Assembly (NCBI GenBank): GCA_964523405.1
Contig: CAZGAQ010000021.1
Span: 1-64,000, forward strand
From: CAZGAQ01 sp964523405
GTDB lineage: Bacteria > Planctomycetota > Phycisphaerae > UBA1845 > Fen-1342
Length of the DNA: 64,000 nt
Direction of reading: 5' to 3'
Shown here in pieces: positions 53,401 through 61,083 of the stretch. The notes below the pieces were generated by a model. The model ran no database searches. It had not been told where the DNA came from and saw only the letters and a list, made by a program, of their open reading frames with translations. The translations under genes and the position numbers were made by a program. The first letter of the stretch is position 1; each line of letters begins with the position of its first letter.

Positions 53401-55578
53401 GTTCCCGACCTGGCGCACAACGCGGAGCTGACCTTTGAGCTGCGCGTCTCGGACGGCACGAACACGACGACGGCCACCACCGCGGTGCACGTGGGCGCCG
53501 TGGACGATGCGCCGACGGCCAGTGCCGGTCCGGACCAGGTGGTCAACGAGCGCGAGGTGGTCCACCTCGCGGGCCACGGCGTCGATCCCGAGAATCAGGA
53601 CCTGACGTACGAATGGGTGCAGGTCAGCGGGCCGCGGGTCGAGCTATCCGACCCGCACGCGCCGACGCCGACGTTCACGGCGCCGGCGTCGCTGGAGGAC
53701 GCGGACCTGCTTTTCGAGCTGCATGTTTCCGACGGCACCAGTACGAGCGTCTCGACGACGGCCATCCATGTGAATGCGGTGGACGACGCGCCGGTGGTGG
53801 ACGCCGGCCCGGACCAGGTGGTCAACGAGCGTGAGTTCGTCCAACTCACGGGCGCGGGCTTCGATCTGGAGAATCAGAGCCTGACCTACGAATGGGTCCA
53901 GACCGGCGGCCCGACGGTCGAGCTCTCCGATCCGCATGCGGCCAATCCGACCTTCACGGTTCCCGACCTGGCGCACAACGTGGACCTGACCTTTGAGCTG
54001 CGCGTCTCGGACGGCACGAACACGACGACGGCCACCACCGCGGTGCACGTGGGCGCCGTGGACGATGCGCCGACGGCCAGTGCCGGTCCGGACCAGGTGG
54101 TCAACGAGCGCGAGCTCGTCCAGCTCACGGGTGAGGGTGTCGATCCGGAGAATCAGAGCCTGACCTACGAATGGGTTCAGACCGGCGGCCCGACCGTTGA
54201 GCTTTCCGATCCGCACGCGGCGCAGCCCACGTTCACGACGCCGGAGTTGGCGCACGACACGGACCTGACCTTTGAGCTGCGCGTGTCCGACGGGACGAAT
54301 ACGTCCGTCGCCACGACGACCATCCATGTGAATGCCGTGGACGACGCGCCCGTGATCCGTGCCGGACCGGATCAGACCGTCAATGAGCGCGACATCGTCC
54401 AGCTCACGGGCGAGGGCGTCGATCCGGAGAATCAGCATCTGCTGTACGAGTGGGTCCAGACTGGCGGCCCGACCGTCCAGCTCTCCGATCCGCACGCGAC
54501 GAGCCCGACGTTCACGGCGCCGGACCTGGAGCACGACACGGACCTGACGTTCGAGCTCTACGTGACTGACGGCACGAACACGACGACGGCTACGACGGTG
54601 GTGCACGTCAGCGCGACGCAGGAAACGCCGGTGGTCAACCCGGACCCGGTGACGCCGACGACGCCCCCGGACAACACGCACCCGGCGGACGATACGCCGC
54701 CTGAGCCGGTGAACGACACGCCAGCCACCGCGCCGAATGCGGACACGCCGACGACGCCAATGGACGTGGTGACCCCCGCCACTCCGGAGGAGCCAGCGAC
54801 GCCCGCAACGCCCACAGAGCCGACGATCCCCGTCGACAGTACGAACTCGAGCCCGACGGCCGACAGTACCACGAACGACGCCAGTCCGGTCGCACCGGCG
54901 ATCCCAGGAACCCTCCCGACCGCGACGCCCGCCGCGGAGTCTACGGGCGGAACTGCGACGGACGCGCCGGTGGGCACCGGCCAGGGCAGTGACGCGCCGG
55001 CGAGCCCGTCCTCGTCGCAAGGATCCCCGTGGGATGGCGGCGAGACGCTGCGCGTGCTCGACCCGTTGGCCGATCACCGCGGCATCGCCGGACCCGCCTC
55101 GCTCGAGGGTGTGCAGACGGCCGGCATCGCTTATGAGGCGGTGCCGGCGGCCGACGCGCCGTCGACGGCGCCCGCGGCCGATTTCGATCTGACGGTGGAA
55201 CCGCTCGCCGCGCCGCAGGCCAGTGAGCTGACCGTCGCGACCACGGGGCTCTCGTTCCAGGAGACGTTCACCGCCCAGAAGGACGTCACACTGGAGACCG
55301 ACGCCGCCACCGATCTGGGACTGGCGGAGGAGCAGGCCGGTAAGTCGCGGTTTGTGCCCGCCGCGGGTCAGCCGGTTCCGGACGACTCCGCCGAGACCGT
55401 GGGGAACACTGGGGCCGGCGGTCCGGCGGACGGCGATGACGTCGCCGCCGGCGGGCAGGACAGCATCTGGGCGGCCTTGTGGGGCCTGCTGCGCGGCTGG
55501 TCCGGCAGCCGAGCGGACGCGACTTCGGCCGCGGCGGAGCGTGCCACGTCCGAGGAGCAGCGGAATCAACGCCGGTAG
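47476..55578 (+). CDS. Giant LEPR-XLL RTX surface protein with PKD-like repeats
   Basis: A 2,700-residue protein from the ATG at 47476 (AGGAAG upstream; the open frame to 47209 is unsupported). The N-terminus has MEPLEPRILMSA (LEPR at 43-46), the LEPR-XLL motif of very large exported planctomycete proteins; there is no classical signal peptide. About residues 60-1850 are RTX calcium-binding nonapeptides (GGAGNDxLxGGxGxD) in 22 modules of about 80 residues, each with the beta segment GIENVTGSxYDDTLTG. Five PKD/Ig-like repeats of about 93 residues follow (about 1915-2380, VNERELVQLTGEGVDPENQ and YEWVQTGGPTVELSDPHA). A Pro/Thr-rich spacer and an Ala-rich tail end it. Probably a calcium-stiffened adhesin or surface-layer-associated fibre, displayed by the genes that follow. 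Confidence 0.93.
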   Translation: MADRPHKENVAQPADSGSNGQPNQAGRQPPARRRKARGQMEPLEPRILMSATWSDTETGQTQPDATDHNDTFTGTDGADTAHALTGDDLLLGGAGDDALFGDAGNDVLAGAEGDDQLEGGTGSDVLDGGAGVDTAHYDNATAGVNVSLAAGAATGGDGNDLLHNLENVVGSAHDDILTGDGGANVLTGGAGHDHLEGGAGDDTLDAGTGTDTAHYDHAAGGVNVNLSTGTATGGDGHDTLVNFENVTGSAHDDILTGGSGANVLVAGAGNDHLEGGTGNDTLDGGTGSDTAHYEHAAGSVNANLSAGTATGADGSDTLLSIENVTGSNYDDTLTGHTGANVLAGGAGNDHLEGGAGDDTLDGGTGSDTAHYDHAATGVTVNLTTGTASGGDGNDTLSGIENVTGSAHNDTLTGDGGANVLTGGAGNDHLEGGLGDDTLAGGTGTDTVHYDHATGSVDVNLAAGSATGSDGHDTLTGIENATGSAYDDTLTGGGGANVLAGGAGNDQLEGGAGADTLDGGAGLDTAHYDHASAAVNVNLATGTATGGDGADTLTGIENATGSAYNDTLIGDSGANVLTGGAGNDYLEGGAGSDTLAGGAGTDTVHYDHASAEVNVNLAAGTASGGDGTDALSGIENATGSAYNDTLTGDGGANVLSGGAGNDTLGGASGDDRLDGGAGNDQLEGGLGDDALDGGAGTDTAHYEHATGAVTVDLAAGTASGADGNDTLTSIENVTGSDYDDKLTGDAGANTIGAGAGNDDVEGGAGNDTLDGGAGQDTVHYDGATAGVTVNLAAGTATGGAGSDTLTGFESATGSDYNDTLTGDANANTLSGGAGHDTLDGGAGDDTLDGGAGTDTASYAAASSGVTANLTTGVATGGAGTDTLRNIENLTGSSSGDTLTGDAGDNVLSGGAGNDMLSGGAGDDTLDGGSGTDTATYAGSTGAVNVDLTAGTATGAAGNDTLVGIENVTGTAYDDTLVGNGNANSLSGGSGNDTLQAGAGNDWLDGGAGDDLLDGGAGTDTASYSGATGAVNVNLTTGTATGGGGDDTLTGIENVTGSGYGDTLVGDANANTLSGGSGNDTLQAGAGNDTLDGGTGNDTLDGGAGTDTATYASAASAVNVDLSAGTATGGAGSDTLTGIESITGSKYDDTLVGDAGNNTLTGGTGNDVLDGGAGTDTASYSSSSTSVNVNLSTGTATGGAGDDTLLNIENVTGGSGNDVLTGNAGANVLSGGSGNDLLDGGAGNDALDGGSGTDTATYASATSAVTANLTTGKATGGAGNDTLASVENLTGSDFDDTLTGNSSANVLAGGAGDDLLDGAGGVDTADYSTATGAVTADLVSGTATGGAGNDTLRNIENLTGSTFDDALTGNASNNTLDGGAGDDLLDGGGGTDTVTYVNATAGVQVDLAAGAATGGGGQDTLTGLENVTGSNYDDTLAGDAGANVISGGAGNDVVVGGAGNDTLDGGAGTDTVSYAGTGGAVDVNLTSGTASGADGTDTLTNFENVTGSDYGDTLTGNSGTNVLDGGAGDDTLDGGAGNDTLSGGAGNDTASFGSATYGVTANLSTGATSGGAGYDTLSGIENLTGSSYADTLTGDAGANALSGGSGNDTLDGGAGDDTLDGGAGTDTASYASASGAVNVNLASGTATGAAGNDTLNAVENVTGSNYDDTLTGDGGANVLSGGSGNDHLEGGLGNDSLDGGSGIDTAHYEHASGAVTVDLSAGTATGADGTDTLISIENATGSESNDTLTGDANANVLAGGGGQDTLHGGAGNDTLLGGAGDDLLHGGAGDDTLDGGAGHDVADYRDATGSVRVDLTATGPQNTGGAGTDTLTHVEGVIGSAFDDRFAFTHPTNGAEYTVDGGGGSNVIDLTNFSKSDIVIHKDTGTLEVATPDGGTFTVHYSHVDSIALRDGDILTTDTPPVAQAGTAQYVHERDVVALSAAGSVDADGDPLTYEWVQTGGPTVTLSNPHAANPTFAVPDLAHNAELTFELRVSDGTNTTTATTAVHVGAVDDAPTASAGPDQVVNEREVVHLAGHGVDPENQDLTYEWVQVSGPRVELSDPHAPTPTFTAPASLEDADLLFELHVSDGTSTSVSTTAIHVNAVDDAPVVDAGPDQVVNEREFVQLTGAGFDLENQSLTYEWVQTGGPTVELSDPHAANPTFTVPDLAHNVDLTFELRVSDGTNTTTATTAVHVGAVDDAPTASAGPDQVVNERELVQLTGEGVDPENQSLTYEWVQTGGPTVELSDPHAAQPTFTTPELAHDTDLTFELRVSDGTNTSVATTTIHVNAVDDAPVIRAGPDQTVNERDIVQLTGEGVDPENQHLLYEWVQTGGPTVQLSDPHATSPTFTAPDLEHDTDLTFELYVTDGTNTTTATTVVHVSATQETPVVNPDPVTPTTPPDNTHPADDTPPEPVNDTPATAPNADTPTTPMDVVTPATPEEPATPATPTEPTIPVDSTNSSPTADSTTNDASPVAPAIPGTLPTATPAAESTGGTATDAPVGTGQGSDAPASPSSSQGSPWDGGETLRVLDPLADHRGIAGPASLEGVQTAGIAYEAVPAADAPSTAPAADFDLTVEPLAAPQASELTVATTGLSFQETFTAQKDVTLETDAATDLGLAEEQAGKSRFVPAAGQPVPDDSAETVGNTGAGGPADGDDVAAGGQDSIWAALWGLLRGWSGSRADATSAAAERATSEEQRNQRR
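53431..53556. repeat. 126-bp exact direct repeat inside the RTX gene, copy 1
   Basis: Identical to 53989-54114 (558 bp apart, two PKD-like modules). Exact identity, including third codon positions, contrasts with the divergence of the other modules and points to recent duplication or gene conversion. Confidence 0.8.
53989..54114. repeat. 126-bp exact direct repeat inside the RTX gene, copy 2
   Basis: The partner of 53431-53556 in the same orientation. It covers the end of the third PKD-like module and the start of the fourth. Confidence 0.8.
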
Positions 55579-55603
55579 CGTGTGCATGAAGGGATGGTGG
55601 ACC

Positions 55604-56524
55604 ATGCGAACGCAACTCCGCTTGCCCCGGTGCCGACCGTGGTGGCCGGCGGCCCTGGCGCTCAGCCTCCTGCTGAGTACGGGGGTCGGGCGCGGCGCCG
55701 ACGAGGCCGCGCGGGTGGCATCGGCGACGGCGCCGCCGGGGGTGACCGGTTTCACCGCGCCGGCGCACGTCGTCACGATTGCGGCCGTCACCACCGGGCG
55801 GATCGCCGAGTTGCCGGTGGCGGAGGGAGCCGCTGTGCGCAGCGGGGAGCCGGTGGTGCGGCTGGATGCGGCCGTGCAACAGCGGCGGGTGGAGATCGCT
55901 GCGGGGCTGGCGGGTTCGACGCTCGAGATTGAGGCGGCACAGGTACGTCGCGAGCAGGCTGAGGCGGAGTGGCAACGTCTGCAGCACATCGCGGAGGTGT
56001 CAGCCTCGACGCAGAAGGAGCGGTCGGATGCCGCGGCGGATTTGCGGGCGGCGGAGGTCGCGGTGGCGCAGGCGCAGTTCCGCCGAGCGCAGGCTGTCCG
56101 CGAGTTGGCGCTGCAGCAGGCGCTGCTGGATCAACTGGAAGTGCGGGCGCCGTTCTCCGGTTTTGTTGCGGAGCGGGTGCGCGAGGTGGGCGACACCGTG
56201 GAAGATCGCGAGGCGATCCTGAAGCTGGTGCAACTGGATCCGCTGCTGGTGGTGGTGGATTGCCCGCTGGCGCTGGCCGGCCGGGTACAGCTCGGACAGC
56301 GCGCGGTGCTCAGTCCGGTCGAGACGCGGGACGCTCCCCGCACGGGCGAAGTGATCTTCGTCAGCCCGGTGGCCGATGCGGCCAGCCAGACCGTGCGCGT
56401 GAAGCTGCACGTTCCGAACCAAGATGCCGGGTGGCACGGGGGCATGCGCGTGAATGTCAGCCTGGAGGCGGAGCCGAGTCAGGCCCGTGCGGCCGCGCCG
56501 GTCCCGTCCAAGGAGCAGTTGTGA
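55604..56524 (+). CDS. HlyD/RND-type periplasmic adaptor protein
   Basis: About 306 residues from the ATG at 55604 (the ATG at 55586 is also in frame). An Arg-rich signal peptide (WWPAALALSLLLSTGVGRGA) leads to a lipoyl half-motif VVTIAAVTTGRIAELPVAEG, a coiled-coil hairpin (about residues 85-155, EIEAAQVRREQAEAEWQRLQ), the second lipoyl half LEVRAPFSGFVAERVREVGD, and beta-barrel strands LVQLDPLLVVVDCPLALAGR. This is a membrane-fusion (adaptor) protein linking an inner-membrane component to an outer-membrane exit. It follows the RTX gene by 25 nt and overlaps the PilZ gene (TGATG), so it is probably part of the RTX export set. Confidence 0.87.
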   Translation: MRTQLRLPRCRPWWPAALALSLLLSTGVGRGADEAARVASATAPPGVTGFTAPAHVVTIAAVTTGRIAELPVAEGAAVRSGEPVVRLDAAVQQRRVEIAAGLAGSTLEIEAAQVRREQAEAEWQRLQHIAEVSASTQKERSDAAADLRAAEVAVAQAQFRRAQAVRELALQQALLDQLEVRAPFSGFVAERVREVGDTVEDREAILKLVQLDPLLVVVDCPLALAGRVQLGQRAVLSPVETRDAPRTGEVIFVSPVADAASQTVRVKLHVPNQDAGWHGGMRVNVSLEAEPSQARAAAPVPSKEQL

Positions 56525-56961
56525 TGGATATTTTTGGTGATGTGACGGGTGCGCCGGATTCGCTGGACGAGAACGAGGCTTTCGGCCTGCTGCGTGAGCT
56601 GGAGCAGAACACGCCGGAGGAGATTCGTCAGCAGCGCCGGCATTTCCGGCTGGAGATCAAGGCCACGGTCACCCTGCAGCCGGGCAACACCAGTGACATG
56701 CTCAAGTTCAAAATGCAGGGGACGACCGGGGACGTCTCGCAGAGCGGGTGCCGCATTCTGTTCCCGCTCGCCGTGCGTGTCGGTGACCTGTACCGGATCG
56801 AATTCGACCGCGCGCAGCTGGACCTGCCGATGATCTTCGTGCGCTGCGTGCGCTGCCAGTTTCTGCGCGAAGGCGCCTACGACGCCGGCTTCGTGTTCTT
56901 GAGCCCCATCACGCTCCCGCGCAAGCTGGCCCCGACGGCCAATGCGGCGCGCCCGGGATAG
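56524..56961 (+). CDS. PilZ-domain c-di-GMP-binding protein
   Basis: A 145-residue cytoplasmic protein whose ATG overlaps the adaptor stop. The PilZ signature is present: RRHFR (the RxxxR loop, within EIRQQRRHFRLEI) and GDVSQSGCRI (the D-x-S-x-x-G motif), followed by beta strands DLYRIEFDRAQLDLPMIFVR and CVRCQFLREGAYDAGFVFLS. Both loops needed to bind cyclic di-GMP are intact. Its place between two adaptor genes suggests that export or display of the RTX protein responds to c-di-GMP, as with LapA-type adhesins. That link is inferred from order and coupling. Confidence 0.88.
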   Translation: MDIFGDVTGAPDSLDENEAFGLLRELEQNTPEEIRQQRRHFRLEIKATVTLQPGNTSDMLKFKMQGTTGDVSQSGCRILFPLAVRVGDLYRIEFDRAQLDLPMIFVRCVRCQFLREGAYDAGFVFLSPITLPRKLAPTANAARPG

Positions 56962-56985
56962 TACGCCTTACGGCGGAGTGGCCTG

Positions 56986-58863
56986 GTGTCCCAGCATCCC
57001 CCATCTGCGAGTCCTCGGACCGCGCCCGACGCGACGTCGGACGCCGCGGGGCTGCACGCCCAACTGTTGTGGCTCGCCCGCCGAGCCCCGTCGCACCAGG
57101 ACTATCTGGCCCGCGTGCTGGAGCGGCTCGGTGACGCCTTCGCGAGCCCGTACGGCGCGCTCCACGTCCAGGTCGGTCCTGCCGTTGTGCAGGAAGAGAC
57201 CCACAACGGGCCCACCGATCCGCGTTTCTGGCGGCAAGCGGTGCAGCAGTTCCTGACGGAGGCCCTGGCCGGCCGCAAGCCGCGCGCCCGTCTGCTGAGC
57301 GCGTCCGCCGCTGATACGCAGATCGCGCTGTTGGCGGTCCCGCTCCGGGACGCGACCACCGGCGTCGAGGGCGCCCTGGCGCTGGTCGTGCCCGCCGACG
57401 AGACCCGCGCGCGGACGTGCCTGCAGCAACTGGAAGCGCTGGCGGCGCTGACGGCGGCGGCGCTCGCGCTGGTCGGGGCGGAGGCGGCGCGGGCCGATCA
57501 TCGCGGTCCGCCGAACGCGGCGCTGGGTCGGGCGGCGGGCGTACGCTCGCCGACGGAGCTCGCGTTTGCCATCACGAACAGCCTGCGGAACCGCCTGAGT
57601 TGCGAGCAGGTGGCGCTCGGGCTCGTCCGCGGCAAGCACGTGGAAATCCTCTCGATCTCCGGCCTCGACAACATCCCGCCGCGCAGCCCGGGCGCCGGCA
57701 GTTTGCGGGCGGCGATGGAGGAATGCGCGGACTTTGGCGAGCCCATCGTCTGCCAGCAGGACCGGGGCTGGGCGAACGAGAAGCTCTCGGCCGGCCACCG
57801 CCTGCATCAGCAGTGGCACGCCGCGGCCGGGGGCGCCGCCGTGGCCTCGTTGCCCATGCTGGATGGCGGTGTGTGCGTGGCCGTGCTGAGCCTGCGGGCG
57901 GCGGCCGAGGAACCGCTGCGGCGGGAGAAGCTGGCGGAGATCAGCAAGCTCATTGAGCCGTTCGGGCCCGCCTTGCGACTGGTGTGCCAGGCGCACCGCG
58001 GGCTGGTGCGGCACGCGTGGGAGGCAAGCGCCACGGCGGTCAGGTCCCTCGTCGGACCGGGCTGTCGCGGGCGCAAGCTGCTGACCGCGCTGGCCCTCGT
58101 CGCCGTCGCGTGGTTCTGCTGCGGCACGCTGCCGTACGAGCTCATGTTGGCGGCCAAGGTCGTGCCCGCGGAGCAGCGGCACCTGGGTGTGCCGTTTGAT
58201 GGCGTGCTGGCGCGGGTGGTCGCGACACCCGGCACGCGGGTCCGCGCGGGCGACGTATTGTGTGAGCTGGATCGCCGGGACCTGGAGCTCGAGCACCAGC
58301 GCCTCGCCGCGCAGCGGGCCGTGCTGGATCGCGAGGAGACGCGGGCCCTGGCCGCCCGCGACGGCGGGGCCGCACAGGTGGCCGAGGCCAACCGGCGACT
58401 GGTCGACGCGCAACTGGCCATCAACGCGCGGCGGCTGGAACAGACCGTGATTCGCGCTCCGTTCGACGGGCTGGTGGTCAGCGGCGACCCGCGCAAGCAG
58501 GTCGGGAGTGTGCTCGCCCAGGGCACGCCCTTGTACGATGTCGCCCCGCTGGAGAACGGGTTGCTCGAAATCGAGGGCCTCGAGGCCGTCACGGCGGACC
58601 TGCATGCCGGCTTGCGCGGGCAGTTCGCCAGTGAGGCCCGGCCGGAGTGGGCCCTGGCGTTCGAGGTGACGCGTGTGGCGCCCAGCGCGGAAGCGCGCCC
58701 GGGCCGCAATGTCTACGTGGTGGAGGCCGCGCTCGACACGCCGGTCGACTGGCTGCGTCCAGGCATGGAGGGCATGGCCAAGGTGGAGGTCGGGCCGCGG
58801 CGGGTCTGCTGGCTGGCGCTGCACCGGGTCATCGACTATTTGAGGCTGCACTTCTGGCTATGA
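56986..58863 (+). CDS. GAF-HlyD fusion membrane adaptor
   Basis: A 625-residue protein from the GTG at 56986. Residues about 25-165 and 180-340 are two GAF-like cytoplasmic sensor domains (SPTELAFAITNSLRNRLSCE, AAVASLPMLDGGVCVAVLSL). A transmembrane helix follows at about 365-382 (LLTALALVAVAWFCCG). The periplasmic part is HlyD-like: LGVPFDGVLARVVATPGTRV, AGDVLCELDRRDLELEHQRL, a short coiled coil, and TVIRAPFDGLVVSGDPRKQV. A cytoplasmic ligand sensor joined directly to a periplasmic adaptor is an unusual layout that would let a cytoplasmic signal control export. It overlaps the next gene by 4 nt. Confidence 0.85.
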   Translation: MSQHPPSASPRTAPDATSDAAGLHAQLLWLARRAPSHQDYLARVLERLGDAFASPYGALHVQVGPAVVQEETHNGPTDPRFWRQAVQQFLTEALAGRKPRARLLSASAADTQIALLAVPLRDATTGVEGALALVVPADETRARTCLQQLEALAALTAAALALVGAEAARADHRGPPNAALGRAAGVRSPTELAFAITNSLRNRLSCEQVALGLVRGKHVEILSISGLDNIPPRSPGAGSLRAAMEECADFGEPIVCQQDRGWANEKLSAGHRLHQQWHAAAGGAAVASLPMLDGGVCVAVLSLRAAAEEPLRREKLAEISKLIEPFGPALRLVCQAHRGLVRHAWEASATAVRSLVGPGCRGRKLLTALALVAVAWFCCGTLPYELMLAAKVVPAEQRHLGVPFDGVLARVVATPGTRVRAGDVLCELDRRDLELEHQRLAAQRAVLDREETRALAARDGGAAQVAEANRRLVDAQLAINARRLEQTVIRAPFDGLVVSGDPRKQVGSVLAQGTPLYDVAPLENGLLEIEGLEAVTADLHAGLRGQFASEARPEWALAFEVTRVAPSAEARPGRNVYVVEAALDTPVDWLRPGMEGMAKVEVGPRRVCWLALHRVIDYLRLHFWL

Positions 58864-60998
58864 CCGCAACCGCCCCCCAGCCCGCGCCCGTGCTGGCCGA
58901 CCGCCTGAAAGCGGTGCGGGTGCGCGTGCGCCGCGACCTGGAGGTTACCCGCCACGTGTTTCGCGGCGCGCCCTGCTACGTGGTGCGCGATCCGATCACG
59001 TTCCAGAGCCACCGCCTCGATCCGGAAGACTATCGCCTGTTCATCCGCATTGACGACTCCCGCCCCCTGGGCGAGATTTTCGAAGAGGTAGTCGGCGCCG
59101 GCCTGCTGGACGCGGCCGACGCGGAAGTTTTCTACCAGTTCGTCCTCAGCCTGCACCGCTACAGCTTCCTGAGTCTGCCCGTCACCGACGAGCAGGCACT
59201 TTTCCGTCGGCACCAGGCGCGCCGCCAGGCGCAGCGCCGCCAGAAGCTCATCGGCTTCCTGGCCCTGCAGATCCCGCTGCTGAGCCCGGACGCCTTTCTG
59301 ACGCGCACGCTGCCCTGGGTGCGCTGGCTCTTCAGCCGCTGGGCCTTTCTCGGCTGGCTCGTGCTCGTGCTCGCGGCGGGCTGCGTGGCCGCCTCGCGCG
59401 GCGCCGAGCTGCTCCGCCCTATTCACGGGCTGCTCGTCGCGCACAATCTGCCCCTGATCTGGTTCACGCTGATTGCGCTGAAGGCCTGCCACGAATTCGG
59501 GCATGCCTATGCCTGCCGCCATTTTGGCGGCCACGTGCCCGAAATGGGGCTGTACCTGGTCATGTTCACGCCGTGTGCGTATGTCGACGCGACGGCCGCC
59601 TGGAGCTTTTCGCGGCGGCGGGACCGGCTGATCGTCTCGCTCGCCGGCGTGTACGTCGAGCTGGCGATCGCGGCGGGGGCCGTGTTTGTGTGGGCCCTGA
59701 CGGGGCCGTCTTTGCTGAACGCGGCGGCCTACAACGTCATCTTCCTGGCCAGCGCCACGACGCTGCTGTTCAACGCGAATCCGTTGATGCGCTTTGACGG
59801 CTACTACGTCCTGAGCGACCTGGTCGAGGTCCCCAACCTGCGGCAGCACTCCGCCCAGTACATCCTGGCGGTGGCCAAGCGGGTCCTGCTGGGGCTGCCC
59901 AATCCCGCGCCGCCGGAGACCTGGCGACTTCGGGGCACGCTGCTGTGGTTCGGCGTCGCGTCCACGGTGTACCGGACGATGGTCATCCTGGCCATCGCCG
60001 CCGTGGTGGCCTCGAAGCTCTTCGTCGTCGGCTTCGCGCTGGGCGTCTTGTACCTGTGCCTGACGCTCTGGGGCCTAGCCCGCCGGCTGGCGCGTTACCT
60101 GTGGACCGCTCCTGAAACCGCCCCGGTGCGCCGGCGGGCCGTCGCCATCAGCGTCCTGGTCTTCGGGATCTTGCCCCTGGGCTTCGCGCTGTTCCCGCTG
60201 CCCCGCAAGGTCCAGGTCGCCGCCACCGTGTCCGCCGCCAACGAGACCGTGGTACGCGCGGCGACCCCGGGCTTCGTAAAGCGCGTCGCCTTCGTCCGTG
60301 GCCAGACGGTCGCCTCCGGAGACCTGTTGGTCGAGTTGACCAACACGGAGGTCGCCGAGCGCGTCGCCAAGGCACAAGCCGAGCTGGACGCCAGCCACGC
60401 GCGCCAGGCCGCCTATGAGCCCGCCGATCCCGCGGCCGCGCTGCGCGAGGGCGAGCGCGCCCAGCAGCGCGCGCTGGAGCTGGATCGCGAGCGCACGCGC
60501 CAGGACGAGCTGCGCGTGGCCGCGCCGCTGCAGGGCGTCGTCGCCACCGGCTTGCGGCCGACGCAGACCGGCCAGTTCCTGCGTCTGGGTGACCCGGTGG
60601 CGGTGCTCATCGCCGGCGCGTACGAGGTGCGCGCGGTGCTGACGGCCGACGAGTTTGCCGCGGCAGCGCCGGCGCTGGGCCAAGTGGCCACGTTTCGTCC
60701 GGCCGGCGCTCCCGCGCAGGCCCTCACCGGCACGATCACCCGCATTCAGCCGGCCGCCAGCCGCAAGGTAGAATTGGCGGCGCTGACGCATGCCGCCGGC
60801 GGCTGGATCGCGGTGGATCCCACGGGCGAAGCGCAGCAGCCCTATCTCGAAGTGACAATTACGCTCGAGACCGCGGACGCGGTCGCAGCCGTGCACGGTA
60901 TGACCGGCACGGTGCAGTTGTCCGCCCGCGCCGAGCCCGCCGCGGCGCGCGTCTGTCGGCGCGTGCTGCGTTTCATCAATCATCTGCTGCAGGCGTAG
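58860..60998 (+). CDS. M50-family membrane metallopeptidase fused to HlyD-like domain
   Basis: A 712-residue protein, ATG overlapping the GAF-HlyD stop (ATGA). The N-terminal 120 residues are cytoplasmic (YVVRDPITFQSHRLDPEDYR, a PqqD-like fold). The M50 core has about six helices with the zinc site HEFGH (211-215, in LKACHEFGHAYACRHFGG) and NPLMRFDGYYVLSD with D313, so the peptidase site is complete. Further helices run to about residue 460. The C-terminal 240 residues are HlyD-like: AATPGFVKRVAFVRGQTVAS, a coiled coil, RVAAPLQGVVATGLRPTQTG and barrel strands. Such fusions accompany giant adhesins in several phyla; the protein may act as inner-membrane channel, processing protease, or both. 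No ABC ATPase is nearby. Confidence 0.88.
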   Translation: MTATAPQPAPVLADRLKAVRVRVRRDLEVTRHVFRGAPCYVVRDPITFQSHRLDPEDYRLFIRIDDSRPLGEIFEEVVGAGLLDAADAEVFYQFVLSLHRYSFLSLPVTDEQALFRRHQARRQAQRRQKLIGFLALQIPLLSPDAFLTRTLPWVRWLFSRWAFLGWLVLVLAAGCVAASRGAELLRPIHGLLVAHNLPLIWFTLIALKACHEFGHAYACRHFGGHVPEMGLYLVMFTPCAYVDATAAWSFSRRRDRLIVSLAGVYVELAIAAGAVFVWALTGPSLLNAAAYNVIFLASATTLLFNANPLMRFDGYYVLSDLVEVPNLRQHSAQYILAVAKRVLLGLPNPAPPETWRLRGTLLWFGVASTVYRTMVILAIAAVVASKLFVVGFALGVLYLCLTLWGLARRLARYLWTAPETAPVRRRAVAISVLVFGILPLGFALFPLPRKVQVAATVSAANETVVRAATPGFVKRVAFVRGQTVASGDLLVELTNTEVAERVAKAQAELDASHARQAAYEPADPAAALREGERAQQRALELDRERTRQDELRVAAPLQGVVATGLRPTQTGQFLRLGDPVAVLIAGAYEVRAVLTADEFAAAAPALGQVATFRPAGAPAQALTGTITRIQPAASRKVELAALTHAAGGWIAVDPTGEAQQPYLEVTITLETADAVAAVHGMTGTVQLSARAEPAAARVCRRVLRFINHLLQA

Positions 60999-61083
60999 GC
61001 GCCTGGGCGGCAGGCGGTGCGACCCGGCGCCACCCCCCTGCGCGCCGACACGCCGCCGGGGCCGGGAAACGCGCTCCGTGCCC

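Noticed and set aside
47986..55989. Long minus-strand open frames (823 and 781 codons) opposite the RTX gene
   Set aside because: They are shadows caused by high GC and the repeated codon pattern of the plus-strand gene; their proteins are Arg/Ala/Val-rich without any domain.
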